DNA of 64,000 bases, taken from the NCBI RefSeq assembly GCF_026109735.1, contig NZ_CP069620.1, forward strand, positions 1,426,001-1,490,000. Reading direction: 5' to 3'. The position numbers and the translations under genes were made by a program. A model generated the notes under the pieces. It worked only from the letters and a program-made list of their open reading frames with translations, was not told where the DNA came from and did no database searches. This DNA is from Salinimicrobium tongyeongense (GTDB taxonomy: Bacteria > Bacteroidota > Bacteroidia > Flavobacteriales > Flavobacteriaceae). Numbering within the stretch: position 1 is the first letter of the stretch; every line of letters begins with the position of its first letter. Shown here piece by piece: positions 26,900 through 36,944 of this stretch.

Positions 26900-27282
26900 G
26901 AGAATAATTCTGGACACCAACATCTGGATTAGCTTTTTAATTTCTAAAAATTATACTGAAATAGATAACCTAATCTTAACAAGCAGGTTTACTTTATTAT
27001 TCTCCAATGAATCTTTAGAAGAATTTATTGAGGTAGTGAACCGGCCAAAATTTAAAAAGATCTTTTTTAAATTTATTTGATCAATATGCGGAGTTAATAG
27101 TAATTCAATCTAATACGCATATTTGCCGGGATCCAAAAGATAACTTCCTCCTCGATTTAGCCATTGATGGAAAAGCTGATTTTCTAATTACCGGTGATAA
27201 GGATCTATTAGTAGTTGGAAAAATATCAGGAACTCAAATAATCACTTTTCAGGATTTTCTAAAAAAAATAACTTCAGATTAA
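26889..27282 (+). pseudogene. PIN-domain toxin gene broken by a frameshift
   Basis: The first frame gives MKNKRIILDTNIWISFLISK, with the PIN aspartate D9, but stops after 63 residues at 27080. The next frame continues with LFDQYAELIVIQSN, ICRDPKDNFLLDLAIDGKADFLITGDKDLL and FQDFLKKI, the conserved second half with the acidic residues. A run of six T at 27063-27068 is one base too long (or two too short) to join the halves. Joined, the protein would have about 130 residues, normal for putative toxins of the COG1569 PIN family. A sequencing error cannot be excluded. Confidence 0.75.
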
Positions 27283-27352
27283 TTTACAGGCATACTTACT
27301 TCAATTACTACCTCACAATACACTACAAAAATTCAGAAAGTTCTTTTCTAGC

Positions 27353-28705
27353 TTAAAATCCTAAGATTAACTTGGCTATCGTGAAATAAATAAGGATCCC
27401 GAAAATGTCGTTGCTGGTGGTAATAAAAGGCCCGGTGGCCATGGCAGGATCTATCCCGAACCTGTCTAAAATAATGGGCACAAAGGTACCTATGAGCGAA
27501 GCAATTACGATCACCGAGATAAGCGAAATTCCTACCGTAAGCCCAAACCAGAAATCAAAACCCAGCAGGAAAATACCGCCAATAATAAGCAGTAATGCCA
27601 GCGCCGAGCCGTTTAAAAGGCTTAATAAAATTTCTTTGATAAGCCGGTTTAGCAGCGAACCGCTAAGGCTTTGATTTGCCAGACCCTGCAGCACAATGGC
27701 CGAAGACTGCACCCCCACATTTCCCGCCATTGCCGCAATAAGCGGCACAAAAAAGAAAAGGGCGGCATGCTCCTGCATGGCGGCATCAAAAGTGCCCAGC
27801 ACCGTCACAGACACAAACCCTCCAAAAAGGGCCAGAATGAGCCAGGGCAATCTCGCCCGGGTGAGCCGCAGGATGGAATCATCGGCCTCTACATCTTCAG
27901 AAATACCGGCTGCGAGCTGGTAATCCCTTTCGGCTTCATCCCGAATAAAATCCACGATATCATCAATGGTCACCCGGCCTACCAGCCGGCCCATCTCATC
28001 TACCACGGGAATAGCTTCCAGGTCGTACTTCTGCATGATGCGGGCAACCTCCTCGCCTTTGGTATGCACCGTCACATAATCTACCTTATCTATATAAACG
28101 TCGCTAATATTTGCCTTGCTGGAGGCCGTAAGCAGGTCTTTAAGAGACAGCCTCCCCTTCAGCTTCCCCCTGTCATCTACTACATAAATGGAATGTACCC
28201 GGGTGACGTTTTCGCCCTGGGCCTTCATTTCGGCGAGAGAGCCGGTTACGCTCCAGTTCTCATTTACCTTCACCAGCTCTTTGGCCATGAGCCCCCCGGC
28301 CGAATTCTCATCGTAGCGCAGCAGCTCTACAATATGCTCGGCGTGTTCTTCATCTGAGATTTCCTGGATAACTTCCTGTTTTCTTTCTTCGGAAAGTTCG
28401 GCGATGATATCGGCTGCATCATCGGTATCCATATTTTCGAGCTCCTCGGCAATCTCTTTGGCCGACAGGTTGTCGAGAATGCGCTCTCTCATGTCTTCCT
28501 CAAGCTCCATAAGGGCTTCGGAAGTCTTGGTGCTGTCTAGCAGCTTTATGATATAGGTGGCTTGGTCAAGCTCCAGCTCGTGGATGATCTCGGCAATATC
28601 GGCGTGGTGTACCTCATCCAGCAGCTTCAGGAGCTCGTCATCGCGCTTCTCTTCAATAAGAAGCTGAATATGCTCAATATATTCTTCGCTTACCTCAAAT
28701 TGCAT
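27353..28705 (-). CDS. mgtE: Magnesium transporter MgtE
   Basis: A 450-residue protein with the MgtE plan: an acidic helical N-domain (residues 1-125), a CBS pair (about 130-250), and five membrane helices at 280-450 with the pore sequence [16 protein letters not shown] and the closing [19 protein letters not shown]. It is a Mg2+-gated channel of the inner membrane. The start [12 protein letters not shown] at 28705 is chosen over 28732; it overlaps the end of rsmA by 11 bases, indicating coupling. Confidence 0.94.
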   Translation of the reverse strand: MQFEVSEEYIEHIQLLIEEKRDDELLKLLDEVHHADIAEIIHELELDQATYIIKLLDSTKTSEALMELEEDMRERILDNLSAKEIAEELENMDTDDAADIIAELSEERKQEVIQEISDEEHAEHIVELLRYDENSAGGLMAKELVKVNENWSVTGSLAEMKAQGENVTRVHSIYVVDDRGKLKGRLSLKDLLTASSKANISDVYIDKVDYVTVHTKGEEVARIMQKYDLEAIPVVDEMGRLVGRVTIDDIVDFIRDEAERDYQLAAGISEDVEADDSILRLTRARLPWLILALFGGFVSVTVLGTFDAAMQEHAALFFFVPLIAAMAGNVGVQSSAIVLQGLANQSLSGSLLNRLIKEILLSLLNGSALALLLIIGGIFLLGFDFWFGLTVGISLISVIVIASLIGTFVPIILDRFGIDPAMATGPFITTSNDIFGILIYFTIAKLILGF

Positions 28706-29537
28706 AAGGCTGGATCTTTTGTGTGAGTTCAATGAAACGGGCGGTGCTCAGCTGCTCCGGCCGCAGGTCAAAGATAGCATCTTCTTTAATATTATCGGGC
28801 AGGTCAAAGACCTTAAGACTGTTGCGAAGGGTTTTTCTTCGCTGCTGAAAAGCGGTTTTTACCACCCTGAAGAACAACTTTTCATTTACGGGCAGGGAAA
28901 AATCTTCTTTCCGTCTAAACCGCAGCACGCCACTGTCTACTTTTGGAGGCGGATTAAACACTGAAGGCGGCACGGTAAACAGGTACTCGGCCTCGTAGAA
29001 TGCCTGTACCAAAACTGAAAGTATCCCGTAGGTCCTGCTGCCTTCCTTTTCGCAAATACGCTGCGCCACTTCTTTCTGGAACATGCCCGAAAATTCCGGG
29101 ATATACTCCCGAAGCTCCAGCATCTTAAAAACAATCTGGCTGGAAATGTTGTACGGGAAATTGCCAATTATGGCGAACTGATCCTGCTTAAAGATCTCGC
29201 TGAGATCGTACTTCAAAAAGTCCTTTTCATGGATCTTTCCCTCAAGGGCGGGGTAATGTTCATTTAAATAAGACACACTTTCGGTGTCTATTTCTATTAC
29301 GTGAAGATCGGTATCCTTTTTCAGCAGATATTTGGTGAGCACACCCATTCCCGGGCCAATTTCGAGCACATGAGGATATCCCGAATAACCCAGCGTGCCG
29401 GCAATCCTTTCGGCTACAGATTCATCGGTCAAAAAATGCTGGCCAAGGTGTTTCTTAGCCTTCACATCCCCTTCCTGATGGCCGGGCGCAGTATTATTGT
29501 GGCGGTTCCCACCTTTTTTATGGTAATTTTTTTTCAT
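28695..29537 (-). CDS. rsmA: 16S rRNA dimethyladenosine transferase
   Basis: A 280-residue KsgA family protein. [12 protein letters not shown] opens the domain, the SAM motif is [15 protein letters not shown], and the catalytic NFPYNIS follows. It dimethylates two adenines at the 3' end of 16S rRNA. The first 25 residues are a basic, low-complexity lead ([20 protein letters not shown]) that may not be translated, but no better ATG is present before the domain. It is followed by mgtE and preceded by the DUF4286 gene on the same strand. Confidence 0.93.
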   Translation of the reverse strand: MKKNYHKKGGNRHNNTAPGHQEGDVKAKKHLGQHFLTDESVAERIAGTLGYSGYPHVLEIGPGMGVLTKYLLKKDTDLHVIEIDTESVSYLNEHYPALEGKIHEKDFLKYDLSEIFKQDQFAIIGNFPYNISSQIVFKMLELREYIPEFSGMFQKEVAQRICEKEGSRTYGILSVLVQAFYEAEYLFTVPPSVFNPPPKVDSGVLRFRRKEDFSLPVNEKLFFRVVKTAFQQRRKTLRNSLKVFDLPDNIKEDAIFDLRPEQLSTARFIELTQKIQPYAI

Positions 29538-29551
29538 GGGTAACGTAATTT

Positions 29552-29860
29552 CTACTGCTCGCTCACAACTTCAAGCTCTGTTCTGAAAGCAACAAATTTC
29601 CCTTCAAAAATGGCAGATTTTCTTCTTAATCTTTCGGCGTCTTCTTCGTAATAACGCTGCAGCATTTGCCTGTTTTTGGCAGTAAACTGAACAGAATAGG
29701 TTATCCCGCCCATTTCCTCGTTCACCAGTACCCTGGTCATAAGGGCTTTAATGAATTTTTTGGTGTTGAGCATTTCGGGGATGTGTTCATTTTTCATCCA
29801 CTCCACCCACTTTTCGTGAACGTCTTCCTGGATGTTGACGGTAACATTATAGATATACAT
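29552..29860 (-). CDS. DUF4286 family protein
   Basis: A 102-residue protein starting [22 protein letters not shown], with [10 protein letters not shown] and YSVQFTAKN, which matches the Bacteroidota family DUF4286 along its full length. The fold is probably a ferredoxin-like (dimeric alpha-beta barrel) domain. Function is unknown. It lies between the TPR gene and rsmA, 14 bases before the latter, a common neighbourhood in flavobacteria. Confidence 0.88.
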   Translation of the reverse strand: MYIYNVTVNIQEDVHEKWVEWMKNEHIPEMLNTKKFIKALMTRVLVNEEMGGITYSVQFTAKNRQMLQRYYEEDAERLRRKSAIFEGKFVAFRTELEVVSEQ

Positions 29861-29909
29861 AGACTGTAGCTTCTTTAGAAAAATAAGGGAGTTTTAACTG
29901 AATAAAACC

Positions 29910-31694
29910 TTATTCAATCTCGTCTCCCCGAAGTTGCCTGAATTTTTTCCGGGCATCGACAAAGTAAATACTATCGGCGTAATTAAAGATAATTTTTTCA
30001 TAAAACTCCCGGGCTTTCTGCGGTTGTTCCAGTTTTTGGACATAAAGTTCGGCCAGGTAGTAGTGGGCGTTGTCTCCCAAAATGTCATTCTGGTAATGCG
30101 TTATAAGCCTGAGGTAATTCTCTTCGGCTTTCTTATACTGCCCGGTTTGTTCAAAGAGTTTTGCCTGCTTTAAAAGGGCATCGTCTTCTATACTTTCACC
30201 TCTATGGGCGGCCAGCACACTATCTAACAACTTAATGGCTTCTCTTTCCCGCTCCTGAAAAGCCAGTAAATCGGCACGGGCATATTTTTTGAGCGCCGCC
30301 CGGGTAGTGTCTTCCCGGGAATTCTCGTTAATCAACAAACTGAGTTCCATAGCATCATTTGCGATCAATTGCGAGGTAGCCGATTTTAAAACATCCAACT
30401 GAATGTTCGCCCACTCAAAATCTCCTTTGTAATAGCTGGTTTTTGCCACCTTGAACCTGGCCATTTGTGCAACAACATCATTTTCTATGAGATTTTGCAC
30501 CTGCGAATAGTAGATCAGGGCCTGGTTGAACTTCTCATCGAGCACAAGTATATCGGCCAGTGCCATCTTTAAGGCGGCTTCCTCGAATTCTTTCAGGTCG
30601 CGGTCAAGAAAATCCCGCAGCACTTTTTCTGCTGTTGGGATCTCTGCCTGCTTAAAGGCGAGAAAATTCGCATAATCTATGTACAGGGACAGCATAGCCG
30701 GACCATTCCCATAGGTGTCAAAAAGGGCATTATAGCCCTGCTTTATTTCTGAAAATTGTTCCTTCGGAAGTGTTTGCTGAAGAATGTTCAGGCGCAGCTG
30801 GTGTGCCTGAAGTTTCAGGTCCTGGTTTGGAGCTTCAGCAATAATAAAATCTAGCACATCAAGTGCGGTTTGCAGCTGCCCTTCTTCCCGGGCCATTACC
30901 GTAAGCCTTAAAATAGCTCCCAAACCTTCATTAGACCTGCGGTAAATGGCTTTTTCCTGCTGAAAAGCCTTCTGATATTCTTTTTGCTGAATGAACAACC
31001 AGCTCAACATATTGTTATAAAGAATATTCTGGTCTTCCTGAAGCCTTTTCAGCAATAATTTCCTGAAAGTGATGTTGGCCTCATTAGCGGGATCATCGGT
31101 AATGAACTGCCCGTAAATGCGGCTTACGCCTGGCAAAAGATCGGGGTTGTTTCCCAGCACGTCTATATAGTTACTAAACATCTTCTCTATCTCCCCCTGT
31201 TCGCCGTAAAGCCTGGCGAGCTGGATGTTGTATTCGGCATCGGGGTTCATTTTCATCCCCAGCTCATAAGCCGTTACGGCCTTGTCGAGTTTGCTGTATT
31301 TCTCAAAAGCCCTGGCTATGGGAAATGCGTAATTGGGCCTTGATTCTATTGCCTTTAAAGCTTCATCGTAAAATTTGAGAGCCTGCTCAGATTTCCCCTG
31401 CAATTCAAAGTTATGGCCCAGCTCCACGAGGTAATGTGGCGCATTGGCAGTATTGTTCACCCTTTCCTTGAGCAGCCTTTCTGCCTCAGAGTATTTTTCA
31501 AGTTGCTGATATGTGGCAATGAGCCCGTAGAAAAATGAGGAATTATCTGGCTCCTGGTCTAGAAGCTTCTCGTAGATGTTTTCGGCTTTTTCAAATTCCC
31601 CCCGGTCAAAGTAATTGCGGGCCAGCTGCTCAGACTGAGCAAAACCGGAAACATGCGCGCAAAGAAGAATGAGAAAGAAGTAGAGGGAACGCAT
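29910..31694 (-). CDS. Exported TPR-repeat protein
   Basis: A 594-residue protein with a signal peptide (MRSLYFFLILLCAHVSGFAQ) and many tetratricopeptide repeats, e.g. ARNYFDRGEFEKAENIYEKLL at the N-terminus and a further set close to the C-terminus (QTGQYKKAEENYLRLITHYQ). The repeats suggest a scaffold in the periplasm or at the outer membrane. No catalytic domain is visible. The start at 31694 is chosen because it begins the signal peptide. It lies between serS and DUF4286 on the same strand. Confidence 0.85.
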   Translation of the reverse strand: MRSLYFFLILLCAHVSGFAQSEQLARNYFDRGEFEKAENIYEKLLDQEPDNSSFFYGLIATYQQLEKYSEAERLLKERVNNTANAPHYLVELGHNFELQGKSEQALKFYDEALKAIESRPNYAFPIARAFEKYSKLDKAVTAYELGMKMNPDAEYNIQLARLYGEQGEIEKMFSNYIDVLGNNPDLLPGVSRIYGQFITDDPANEANITFRKLLLKRLQEDQNILYNNMLSWLFIQQKEYQKAFQQEKAIYRRSNEGLGAILRLTVMAREEGQLQTALDVLDFIIAEAPNQDLKLQAHQLRLNILQQTLPKEQFSEIKQGYNALFDTYGNGPAMLSLYIDYANFLAFKQAEIPTAEKVLRDFLDRDLKEFEEAALKMALADILVLDEKFNQALIYYSQVQNLIENDVVAQMARFKVAKTSYYKGDFEWANIQLDVLKSATSQLIANDAMELSLLINENSREDTTRAALKKYARADLLAFQEREREAIKLLDSVLAAHRGESIEDDALLKQAKLFEQTGQYKKAEENYLRLITHYQNDILGDNAHYYLAELYVQKLEQPQKAREFYEKIIFNYADSIYFVDARKKFRQLRGDEIE

Positions 31695-31772
31695 CTGCAA
31701 GTGTTTTGAGTAAAGATAAGAAAATGCCCTTTTTAGCACCTGAAAGAGAGGGATTTATTCTATTAAAAGCAA

Positions 31773-31805
31773 AGACCTCACAGGTTTGAAAAATCTGTGA
31801 GGTCT
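31773..31805 (-). terminator. Terminator hairpin downstream of serS
   Basis: AGACCTCACAG at 31773-31783 and its exact complement at 31795-31805 form an 11-base stem with an 11-base loop, 21 bases after the serS stop on the minus strand. Stems reading GACCTCACAGG are common in intergenic regions of flavobacteria. There is no long T-run. Confidence 0.65.
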
Positions 31806-31826
31806 CAAAATATTATGCCACTTTTT

Positions 31827-33098
31827 TTAATCAATCATATCAAAACCGGTATAAGGCACCAGCACATCGGGCACCTTAATTCCCGCCGGGGTCTGGTAGT
31901 TCTCAAGGATTCCTGCCAGTACACGTGGCAGGGCAAGGGCACTTCCGTTAAGGGTATGTGCCAGCTGCTTGGAACCATCGGCCGATTTGTACCTCAGTTT
32001 TAACCTGTTGGCCTGGAAAGTTTCGAAATTTGAACATGAACTTATCTCCAGCCAGCGATCCTGCGCCGTAGAGAAGACTTCAAAATCATAGGTAAGAGCC
32101 GAGGTAAAGCCAATATCACCTCCGCATAACCTCAAAATGCGATAGGGCAGCTTTAAATCCCTGAGTATATTCTTTACCTGCTCTACCATCTGGTCAAGAG
32201 CGGCATAAGAATTTTCGGGTTTCTCTATTCTCACTATCTCCACTTTATCAAACTGGTGAAGACGGTTTAGCCCTCTAACATGCGCGCCGTAAGACCCCGC
32301 TTCCCTTCTAAAACAGGGCGTATACCCGGTACAGGCAATGGGAAGGTCGTTCTCGTTGAGCATATCATCGCGGAACATATTGGTAATAGGAACTTCTGCC
32401 GTAGGAATAAGATAGAGGTTATCTTCGGTGACATGGTACATTTGCCCTTCTTTGTCGGGCAACTGCCCGGTTCCGTAACCAGAAGCCTCATTCACCATAA
32501 GCGGCATCTGGAACTCTGTATAACCAGCCGCCACGTTCTTATCTAAAAAGTAAGAAATAAGGGCTCGTTGCAGGCGTGCACCTTTTCCCTTGTACACAGG
32601 GAAACCGGCGCCGGTGATCTTATTTCCGAGCTCAAAATCTATGATGTCGTACTTCTTTGCCAGCTCCCAGTGCGGCAGGGCATCGCTGGCCAGCTGCGGC
32701 ACTTCCCCCTCGCGAAAAACTTCTTCATTGTCTTCTTCGGAAGCCCCTGCAGGAACAAGCTCATTCGGAATATTTGGAATGTTGTAAAGGTGCCTGTTAA
32801 GAGCCAGGGTGGTTTCGGCAAGCTTTTCTGAAAGTTCTTTGGCAGCCTCCTTCAATTCTAAAGTTTGCTGCTTCAGCTGATTCGCCTTCAGGTGCTCTCC
32901 TGTTTTAAAAAGCATTCCTATCTCCTTGGAGAGACGGTTTGATTCGGCTAATTTCTCGTCGAGCGTGGCTTGTGTGGAACGACGGGTTTCATCAAGCTCA
33001 AGCACTTCAGAAAAAACTTCTTCAGCATCAAAATTTCTCTTTTTCAAGGCTTTAATATATGCCTCCTTGTTGGCCCTGATATTGGCTACCTGTAACAT
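31827..33098 (-). CDS. serS: Seryl-tRNA synthetase
   Basis: A 423-residue class II synthetase. The N-terminal coiled-coil arm that grips the long variable arm of tRNA-Ser spans about residues 25-105; motif 2 is CFRREAGSYGAHVRGLNRLHQF and motif 3 lies in [20 protein letters not shown]. The start MLQVANIRANKEAYI at 33098 agrees with the family; the longer frame adds a hydrophobic stretch that is not part of the enzyme. Confidence 0.97.
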   Translation of the reverse strand: MLQVANIRANKEAYIKALKKRNFDAEEVFSEVLELDETRRSTQATLDEKLAESNRLSKEIGMLFKTGEHLKANQLKQQTLELKEAAKELSEKLAETTLALNRHLYNIPNIPNELVPAGASEEDNEEVFREGEVPQLASDALPHWELAKKYDIIDFELGNKITGAGFPVYKGKGARLQRALISYFLDKNVAAGYTEFQMPLMVNEASGYGTGQLPDKEGQMYHVTEDNLYLIPTAEVPITNMFRDDMLNENDLPIACTGYTPCFRREAGSYGAHVRGLNRLHQFDKVEIVRIEKPENSYAALDQMVEQVKNILRDLKLPYRILRLCGGDIGFTSALTYDFEVFSTAQDRWLEISSCSNFETFQANRLKLRYKSADGSKQLAHTLNGSALALPRVLAGILENYQTPAGIKVPDVLVPYTGFDMID

Positions 33099-33367
33099 AG
33101 ATCTAATATTTGGATTTGCGCAAGCGTATTTCTTCCGCCAGAAAAGCAAAAGTAACAAAAGCCCCGTAAACATTTGATCTTCCCAACCAAGAGATAATAA
33201 AAATGTTCTCCCAGCTTTCATCCCGGTGAGAATTTTGTCGCCTTAAACTTTTGCGCTGGCACAACTTCATGCCTACCTTTGTTAAAACAACTTTTCGGGC
33301 ATCTTTTAGTGATAAAAATGCTGAAGAATGTTTGTAACCAATTTTATTTCACTTCAAGCCACAACAT

Positions 33368-33934
33368 ATGACTTTTGAACAATACCGCAGGCACTTTGAA
33401 ACTATAAAAGACACGCCTTTAGAGCAGCAGAAAGCTCCCTATGATAAGGAAGATTACCTCAACTATACAAAACTGAACTGGTCTCGCATGAACCGCTGGC
33501 TGAAGACCGGGAAGATCACGGCTGACTTTCAAAATGCCCTTCAGCAGATACACCAACCCCAGCAGTGGATTGTTATAACAGAACCCTGGTGCGGGGATGC
33601 AGCGCATATTACGCCCTTTCTGGAACTTGCAGGCCGTGAGAACCCCATGATTAGTGTTTCGTATGAGCTTAGGGACAGTGAACCGTTCAGGATAGAAAAT
33701 TACCGCACCAATGGCACGCTCTCTATCCCTAAGCTTATCATACTCGATGAAAATGGAAATGACCTCGCCACCTGGGGGCCACGCCCGGCCGAATGCCAGA
33801 AAATTTTTGAAAAATTAAAGGCTGAAAAAGCCACTTTTGAAAAGATCAAGGAAGAAATCCAGCAATGGTACAATTCTAACAAAGGGCTGGAGATTCAGAA
33901 GGAATTAGCTCTTCTGGTCAAGGAAATTGTGTGA
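33368..33934 (+). CDS. Thioredoxin-fold protein with a single active-site cysteine
   Basis: A 188-residue protein. The central part VITEPWCGDAAHITPFL has the thioredoxin position WCxxx with only one cysteine (C75; A78 where the second would be). The cis-proline region is GTLSIPKLIILDENG. The group is known from Bacteroidota and Bacillota as a thioredoxin-like family; its function is unknown. It cannot be a normal disulfide reductase without a second cysteine. The gene is divergent from serS and ends at a strong terminator. Confidence 0.8.
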   Translation: MTFEQYRRHFETIKDTPLEQQKAPYDKEDYLNYTKLNWSRMNRWLKTGKITADFQNALQQIHQPQQWIVITEPWCGDAAHITPFLELAGRENPMISVSYELRDSEPFRIENYRTNGTLSIPKLIILDENGNDLATWGPRPAECQKIFEKLKAEKATFEKIKEEIQQWYNSNKGLEIQKELALLVKEIV

Positions 33935-33959
33935 AAAAGGAAAAATTTCAGGTTAAATT

Positions 33960-34008
33960 AAAGACCGGGGCAGGGTGATTTTCTTCCCTCTCCGGTCTTT
34001 TCTTTTTC
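33960..34008. terminator. Two-way terminator
   Basis: AAAGACCGG at 33960-33968 pairs with CCGGTCTTT at 33992-34000, extended inside by GGCAGGG against CCCTCTCC with small mismatches, followed by TTCTTTTTC. It lies between the convergent thioredoxin-like and HTTM genes. Confidence 0.75.
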
Positions 34009-34015
34009 CTGAATT

Positions 34016-35365
34016 CTACTTACTGCTGCCAGGGAATTCTTCATCTTTTTCCTCATTATAAGGCAGGATCCAGTCGTGATGTTCAAAATGCTTCCATTCT
34101 TCGGCTGCGAGATCAACTTTAGGGTCTATGAATGGCTTGTATCGCCTCCTGTTCACGCTTACCCTGCTGTCTACATACACCTCCACCTCTTTTCCTTCCA
34201 GTTCATATTCTTTTTCGAGGCGTTGGGCAAATTGCCAGATCATATCGGGTTTTGAACCCAAAGCCCGCTGTTGTTTTGCTGAAAGGTAATCTTCATTCTG
34301 AATATAGATCGTGTCTTTAGGCTTTGCCTTATCTACCACCTTAAACCTGATCTGGCCAGATTTTGACCTCAACATCATACGCCAGCTAAGACGATGACCT
34401 TCTTCGGTCCACAGCACGTCATCTTTGAAGAACCAGTGCCTTACAGGCAAGGCCGCCTGCACCAGCAGCCAAATTGCCATAAAACCAACGATCAAATTCC
34501 GGTTTTTGGGGACTTCTACTTCAGCTGCGGAATAATGTGGCTTTTTCCATAGAAAATACCTGTTGATGTTTTCCGTAGAAAAAAAGAAAATGGTAAAAGC
34601 CAGCGCGAGGTAAGGAAAAATGCCAATGTGAAAAATGAAGCTGTTGAAGAGGTGAAAGAACACAGCTGCCAAAAATGCCAAAATTCGGGTGCGTTTCCAC
34701 AGCAGTAGCGGGATGATGAGCAGGTCAAAAAAGAACCCGAACCAGGCAATGGTATGGTGTACCCAGGGCTGCTGAAGGAAATCTCCTACCAGCCAGTAAT
34801 GTTTTCTTGCAGCCATTAATATTCCCGGAAGGGTCGCGTCAAACCAGTCGGGGTAGATCTTGGCCACCGCCGCGTAGGTATAGACAATCGCCATTTGAAC
34901 CACCAGCAGGACCCAAACCCAGCGTGGCATACTCAGTTTTTTCAAGGCCGGGTTAATACGCACATCAACCGAAGCATACCTGTGTGCAGGGAGGAGGCTC
35001 ATCAAAAAGCACAGCAGCATTAAGAGGTAGTAGTGGTTGTTGTAGGATGATTTCTGCATCAGGTAAACAGCGGCCCACATTACTGTATACACCAGGATAC
35101 TGAACCTGTATTTGAACCCGAGCATTACAAAGATGCCAAAAAGCCCCATTACCGCATAGTACCAGAGCATGCCGTTGCCCGGCAAAGGCTGCAGAAATTC
35201 AAAGCCGATAAAATTAAAAGTGAATTCGGGTTCAATAAACACTCTTCTTACCCAACCAGTAAAGATTGCACCAAAAGCTTCAATGGCCAACAATGCCCCA
35301 AATAATATCCTGAACACGATAAGTGCCGAATTATCTATGCGGGTAAAAAGCCATTTATTGAGCAT
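34016..35365 (-). CDS. HTTM-domain membrane protein (gamma-carboxylase-like)
   Basis: A 449-residue protein with an N-terminal membrane part of about eight helices (residues 15-290), including FEFLQPLPGNGMLWYYAVMGLFGIFVMLGFKYR and the W-x-A-A-K-x-Y segment YTYAAVAKIYPDWF. The rest is a soluble C-terminal domain. The HTTM (horizontally transferred transmembrane) family is related to vitamin K-dependent gamma-carboxylase, but bacterial members have no proven reaction. The start overlaps the end of ribF by 11 bases. Confidence 0.85.
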   Translation of the reverse strand: MLNKWLFTRIDNSALIVFRILFGALLAIEAFGAIFTGWVRRVFIEPEFTFNFIGFEFLQPLPGNGMLWYYAVMGLFGIFVMLGFKYRFSILVYTVMWAAVYLMQKSSYNNHYYLLMLLCFLMSLLPAHRYASVDVRINPALKKLSMPRWVWVLLVVQMAIVYTYAAVAKIYPDWFDATLPGILMAARKHYWLVGDFLQQPWVHHTIAWFGFFFDLLIIPLLLWKRTRILAFLAAVFFHLFNSFIFHIGIFPYLALAFTIFFFSTENINRYFLWKKPHYSAAEVEVPKNRNLIVGFMAIWLLVQAALPVRHWFFKDDVLWTEEGHRLSWRMMLRSKSGQIRFKVVDKAKPKDTIYIQNEDYLSAKQQRALGSKPDMIWQFAQRLEKEYELEGKEVEVYVDSRVSVNRRRYKPFIDPKVDLAAEEWKHFEHHDWILPYNEEKDEEFPGSSK

Positions 35366-36293
35366 AATTGTCGCGAATATACTGGTGACTAAAAGCCTCG
35401 TCCTGCTTCATGGCAATTTTTAATGCCTCTACCGAATCAAATTTTTTCTCGTCCCTTATCCGGGTGAGAAGTTCAATAGAAAGCTGTTTTCCGTAAAGGT
35501 CTTTACTGAAGTCAAAAAAGTTGGTTTCAATGGTCTTTTCGGTACCGCCCACAGTGGGGTTTGTTCCAATGCTCATCATCCCAAACACCATCTCGCCATC
35601 AATTTTTGATCTCACCACATAAACGCCATTTTTGGGAATTAGCTTGTAGTTTTCCTTTACTTCAAGGTTGGCAGTGGGAAATGAGAACTCGGTTCCCAAA
35701 CCCTTACCCCTCACCACAGTTCCTGCCAGGGAAAAGGGGTAACTAAGGTAACGGTTGGCCTTCTCAACCCTTCCTTCCAAAAGGGCATTCCTGATCTTTG
35801 TAGAACTCACCGCCACGTCTTCAACGTCCTGCTTGGAGATCTCCTCTACCTCAAAATTGTATTCTTCCCCAAAAGCCCTCAGGTCGTTAATATCGGCAGT
35901 GCGGTTTCGCCCAAAACGATGGTCATAACCAATGATCACTTTTTTGGCTTTGAGCTTATGCACCAGGATGTCCCTCACAAATTCGCGTGCCGAAAGCCTT
36001 GAAAACTGCTGAGTGAAAGGATGAACAATTAGGTGGTCTATCCCGCTTTGTTCCAGGATATCCTTTCGTTCTTCTATGGTATTGATAAGTTTAATATCGG
36101 CATCCTTTTGAAGTACCATCCTCGGGTGAGGGAAAAAGGTAAGTATAGCCGACTCCAGATTCCCGGCTTTTGCTGTATTTACCAGCCTTTGAATTATTTT
36201 TTGATGCCCTATGTGTACCCCGTCAAAAGTACCTATAGTGACTACTGTATGATGCTTGCTGTGAAAAGCGTGTGCTCCTTTGTGTTCTTCCAA
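35355..36293 (-). CDS. ribF: Bifunctional riboflavin kinase/FAD synthetase
   Basis: A 312-residue RibF. The FAD synthetase half begins VVTIGTFDGVHIGHQKII with the nucleotidyl-transfer motif GxFDGxHxGH, and continues VIIGYDHRFGRNR. The riboflavin kinase half contains GTVVRGKGLGTEFSFPTANLE. It makes FMN and then FAD. It is preceded by pth with a 9-base gap and followed by the overlapping HTTM gene. Confidence 0.95.
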   Translation of the reverse strand: MEEHKGAHAFHSKHHTVVTIGTFDGVHIGHQKIIQRLVNTAKAGNLESAILTFFPHPRMVLQKDADIKLINTIEERKDILEQSGIDHLIVHPFTQQFSRLSAREFVRDILVHKLKAKKVIIGYDHRFGRNRTADINDLRAFGEEYNFEVEEISKQDVEDVAVSSTKIRNALLEGRVEKANRYLSYPFSLAGTVVRGKGLGTEFSFPTANLEVKENYKLIPKNGVYVVRSKIDGEMVFGMMSIGTNPTVGGTEKTIETNFFDFSKDLYGKQLSIELLTRIRDEKKFDSVEALKIAMKQDEAFSHQYIRDNYAQ

Positions 36294-36302
36294 GACTTAC
36301 TG

Positions 36303-36926
36303 CTATTTCCCGTTAAAGGTATTCATTGTGTTATTAATGCCCGCCGTGCCAAAAGATCTTATCACTTCAGCCGATTTCTCCAGGCGTTCGGGCAGCATTT
36401 TATTTTCCTCTTCCTCCCATTCTCCCAGCACATAATCTACCTGCCTGCCTTTAGAGAAGGCGTCACTAATGCCAAAACGAAATCGGTTATAGGCCGTGGT
36501 TCCCAGCTGCGCCTGAATATCCTTTAGACCGTTGTGCCCGCCATCGCTGCCTTTGGTTTTTACCCTAATGGTGCCAAAAGCGAGGTTGAGATCATCGGTA
36601 ATGACCAGCAGGTGCTCCAGAGGGACTTTCTCCTTCTGCAGCCAGTAATTTACTGCTTTCCCGCTTAGGTTCATATAAGTGGAAGGCTTTAGCAGAATAA
36701 ATGTGCGGCCTTTAAATTTATAGGTAGCTATATCTCCCAGCTTTTGGGATTCAAAAGTAAGTCCTTCTTTTTCCGCCAGAAAATCCAGGATCTTAAACCC
36801 GATGTTGTGGCGCGTATTGTGGTATTTGGGGCCAATATTTCCCAGACCCACAATGAGAAATTTTTTCATAGTAGGAATTTCTTCTTTAGGTGTTTTTGCT
36901 AACAATCTTCCAAAAAAGGATAGCAT
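36303..36926 (-). CDS. pth: Peptidyl-tRNA hydrolase
   Basis: A 207-residue protein; the domain begins MKKFLIVGLGNIGPKYHNTRHNIGF with the catalytic histidine in TRHNIG. DDLNLAFGTIRVKTKGSDGGHNGLK is the second signature. It frees stalled tRNAs from peptidyl-tRNA. Two starts are possible: 36926, which adds LSFFGRLLAKTPKEEIPT, and 36869 (MKKFLIVG), which is the conserved one. The longer form is given because nothing excludes it; 36869 is about equally likely. It pairs with rplY upstream. Confidence 0.93.
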   Translation of the reverse strand: MLSFFGRLLAKTPKEEIPTMKKFLIVGLGNIGPKYHNTRHNIGFKILDFLAEKEGLTFESQKLGDIATYKFKGRTFILLKPSTYMNLSGKAVNYWLQKEKVPLEHLLVITDDLNLAFGTIRVKTKGSDGGHNGLKDIQAQLGTTAYNRFRFGISDAFSKGRQVDYVLGEWEEEENKMLPERLEKSAEVIRSFGTAGINNTMNTFNGK

Positions 36927-36944
36927 GTGCGACTTTTTGGTAAA

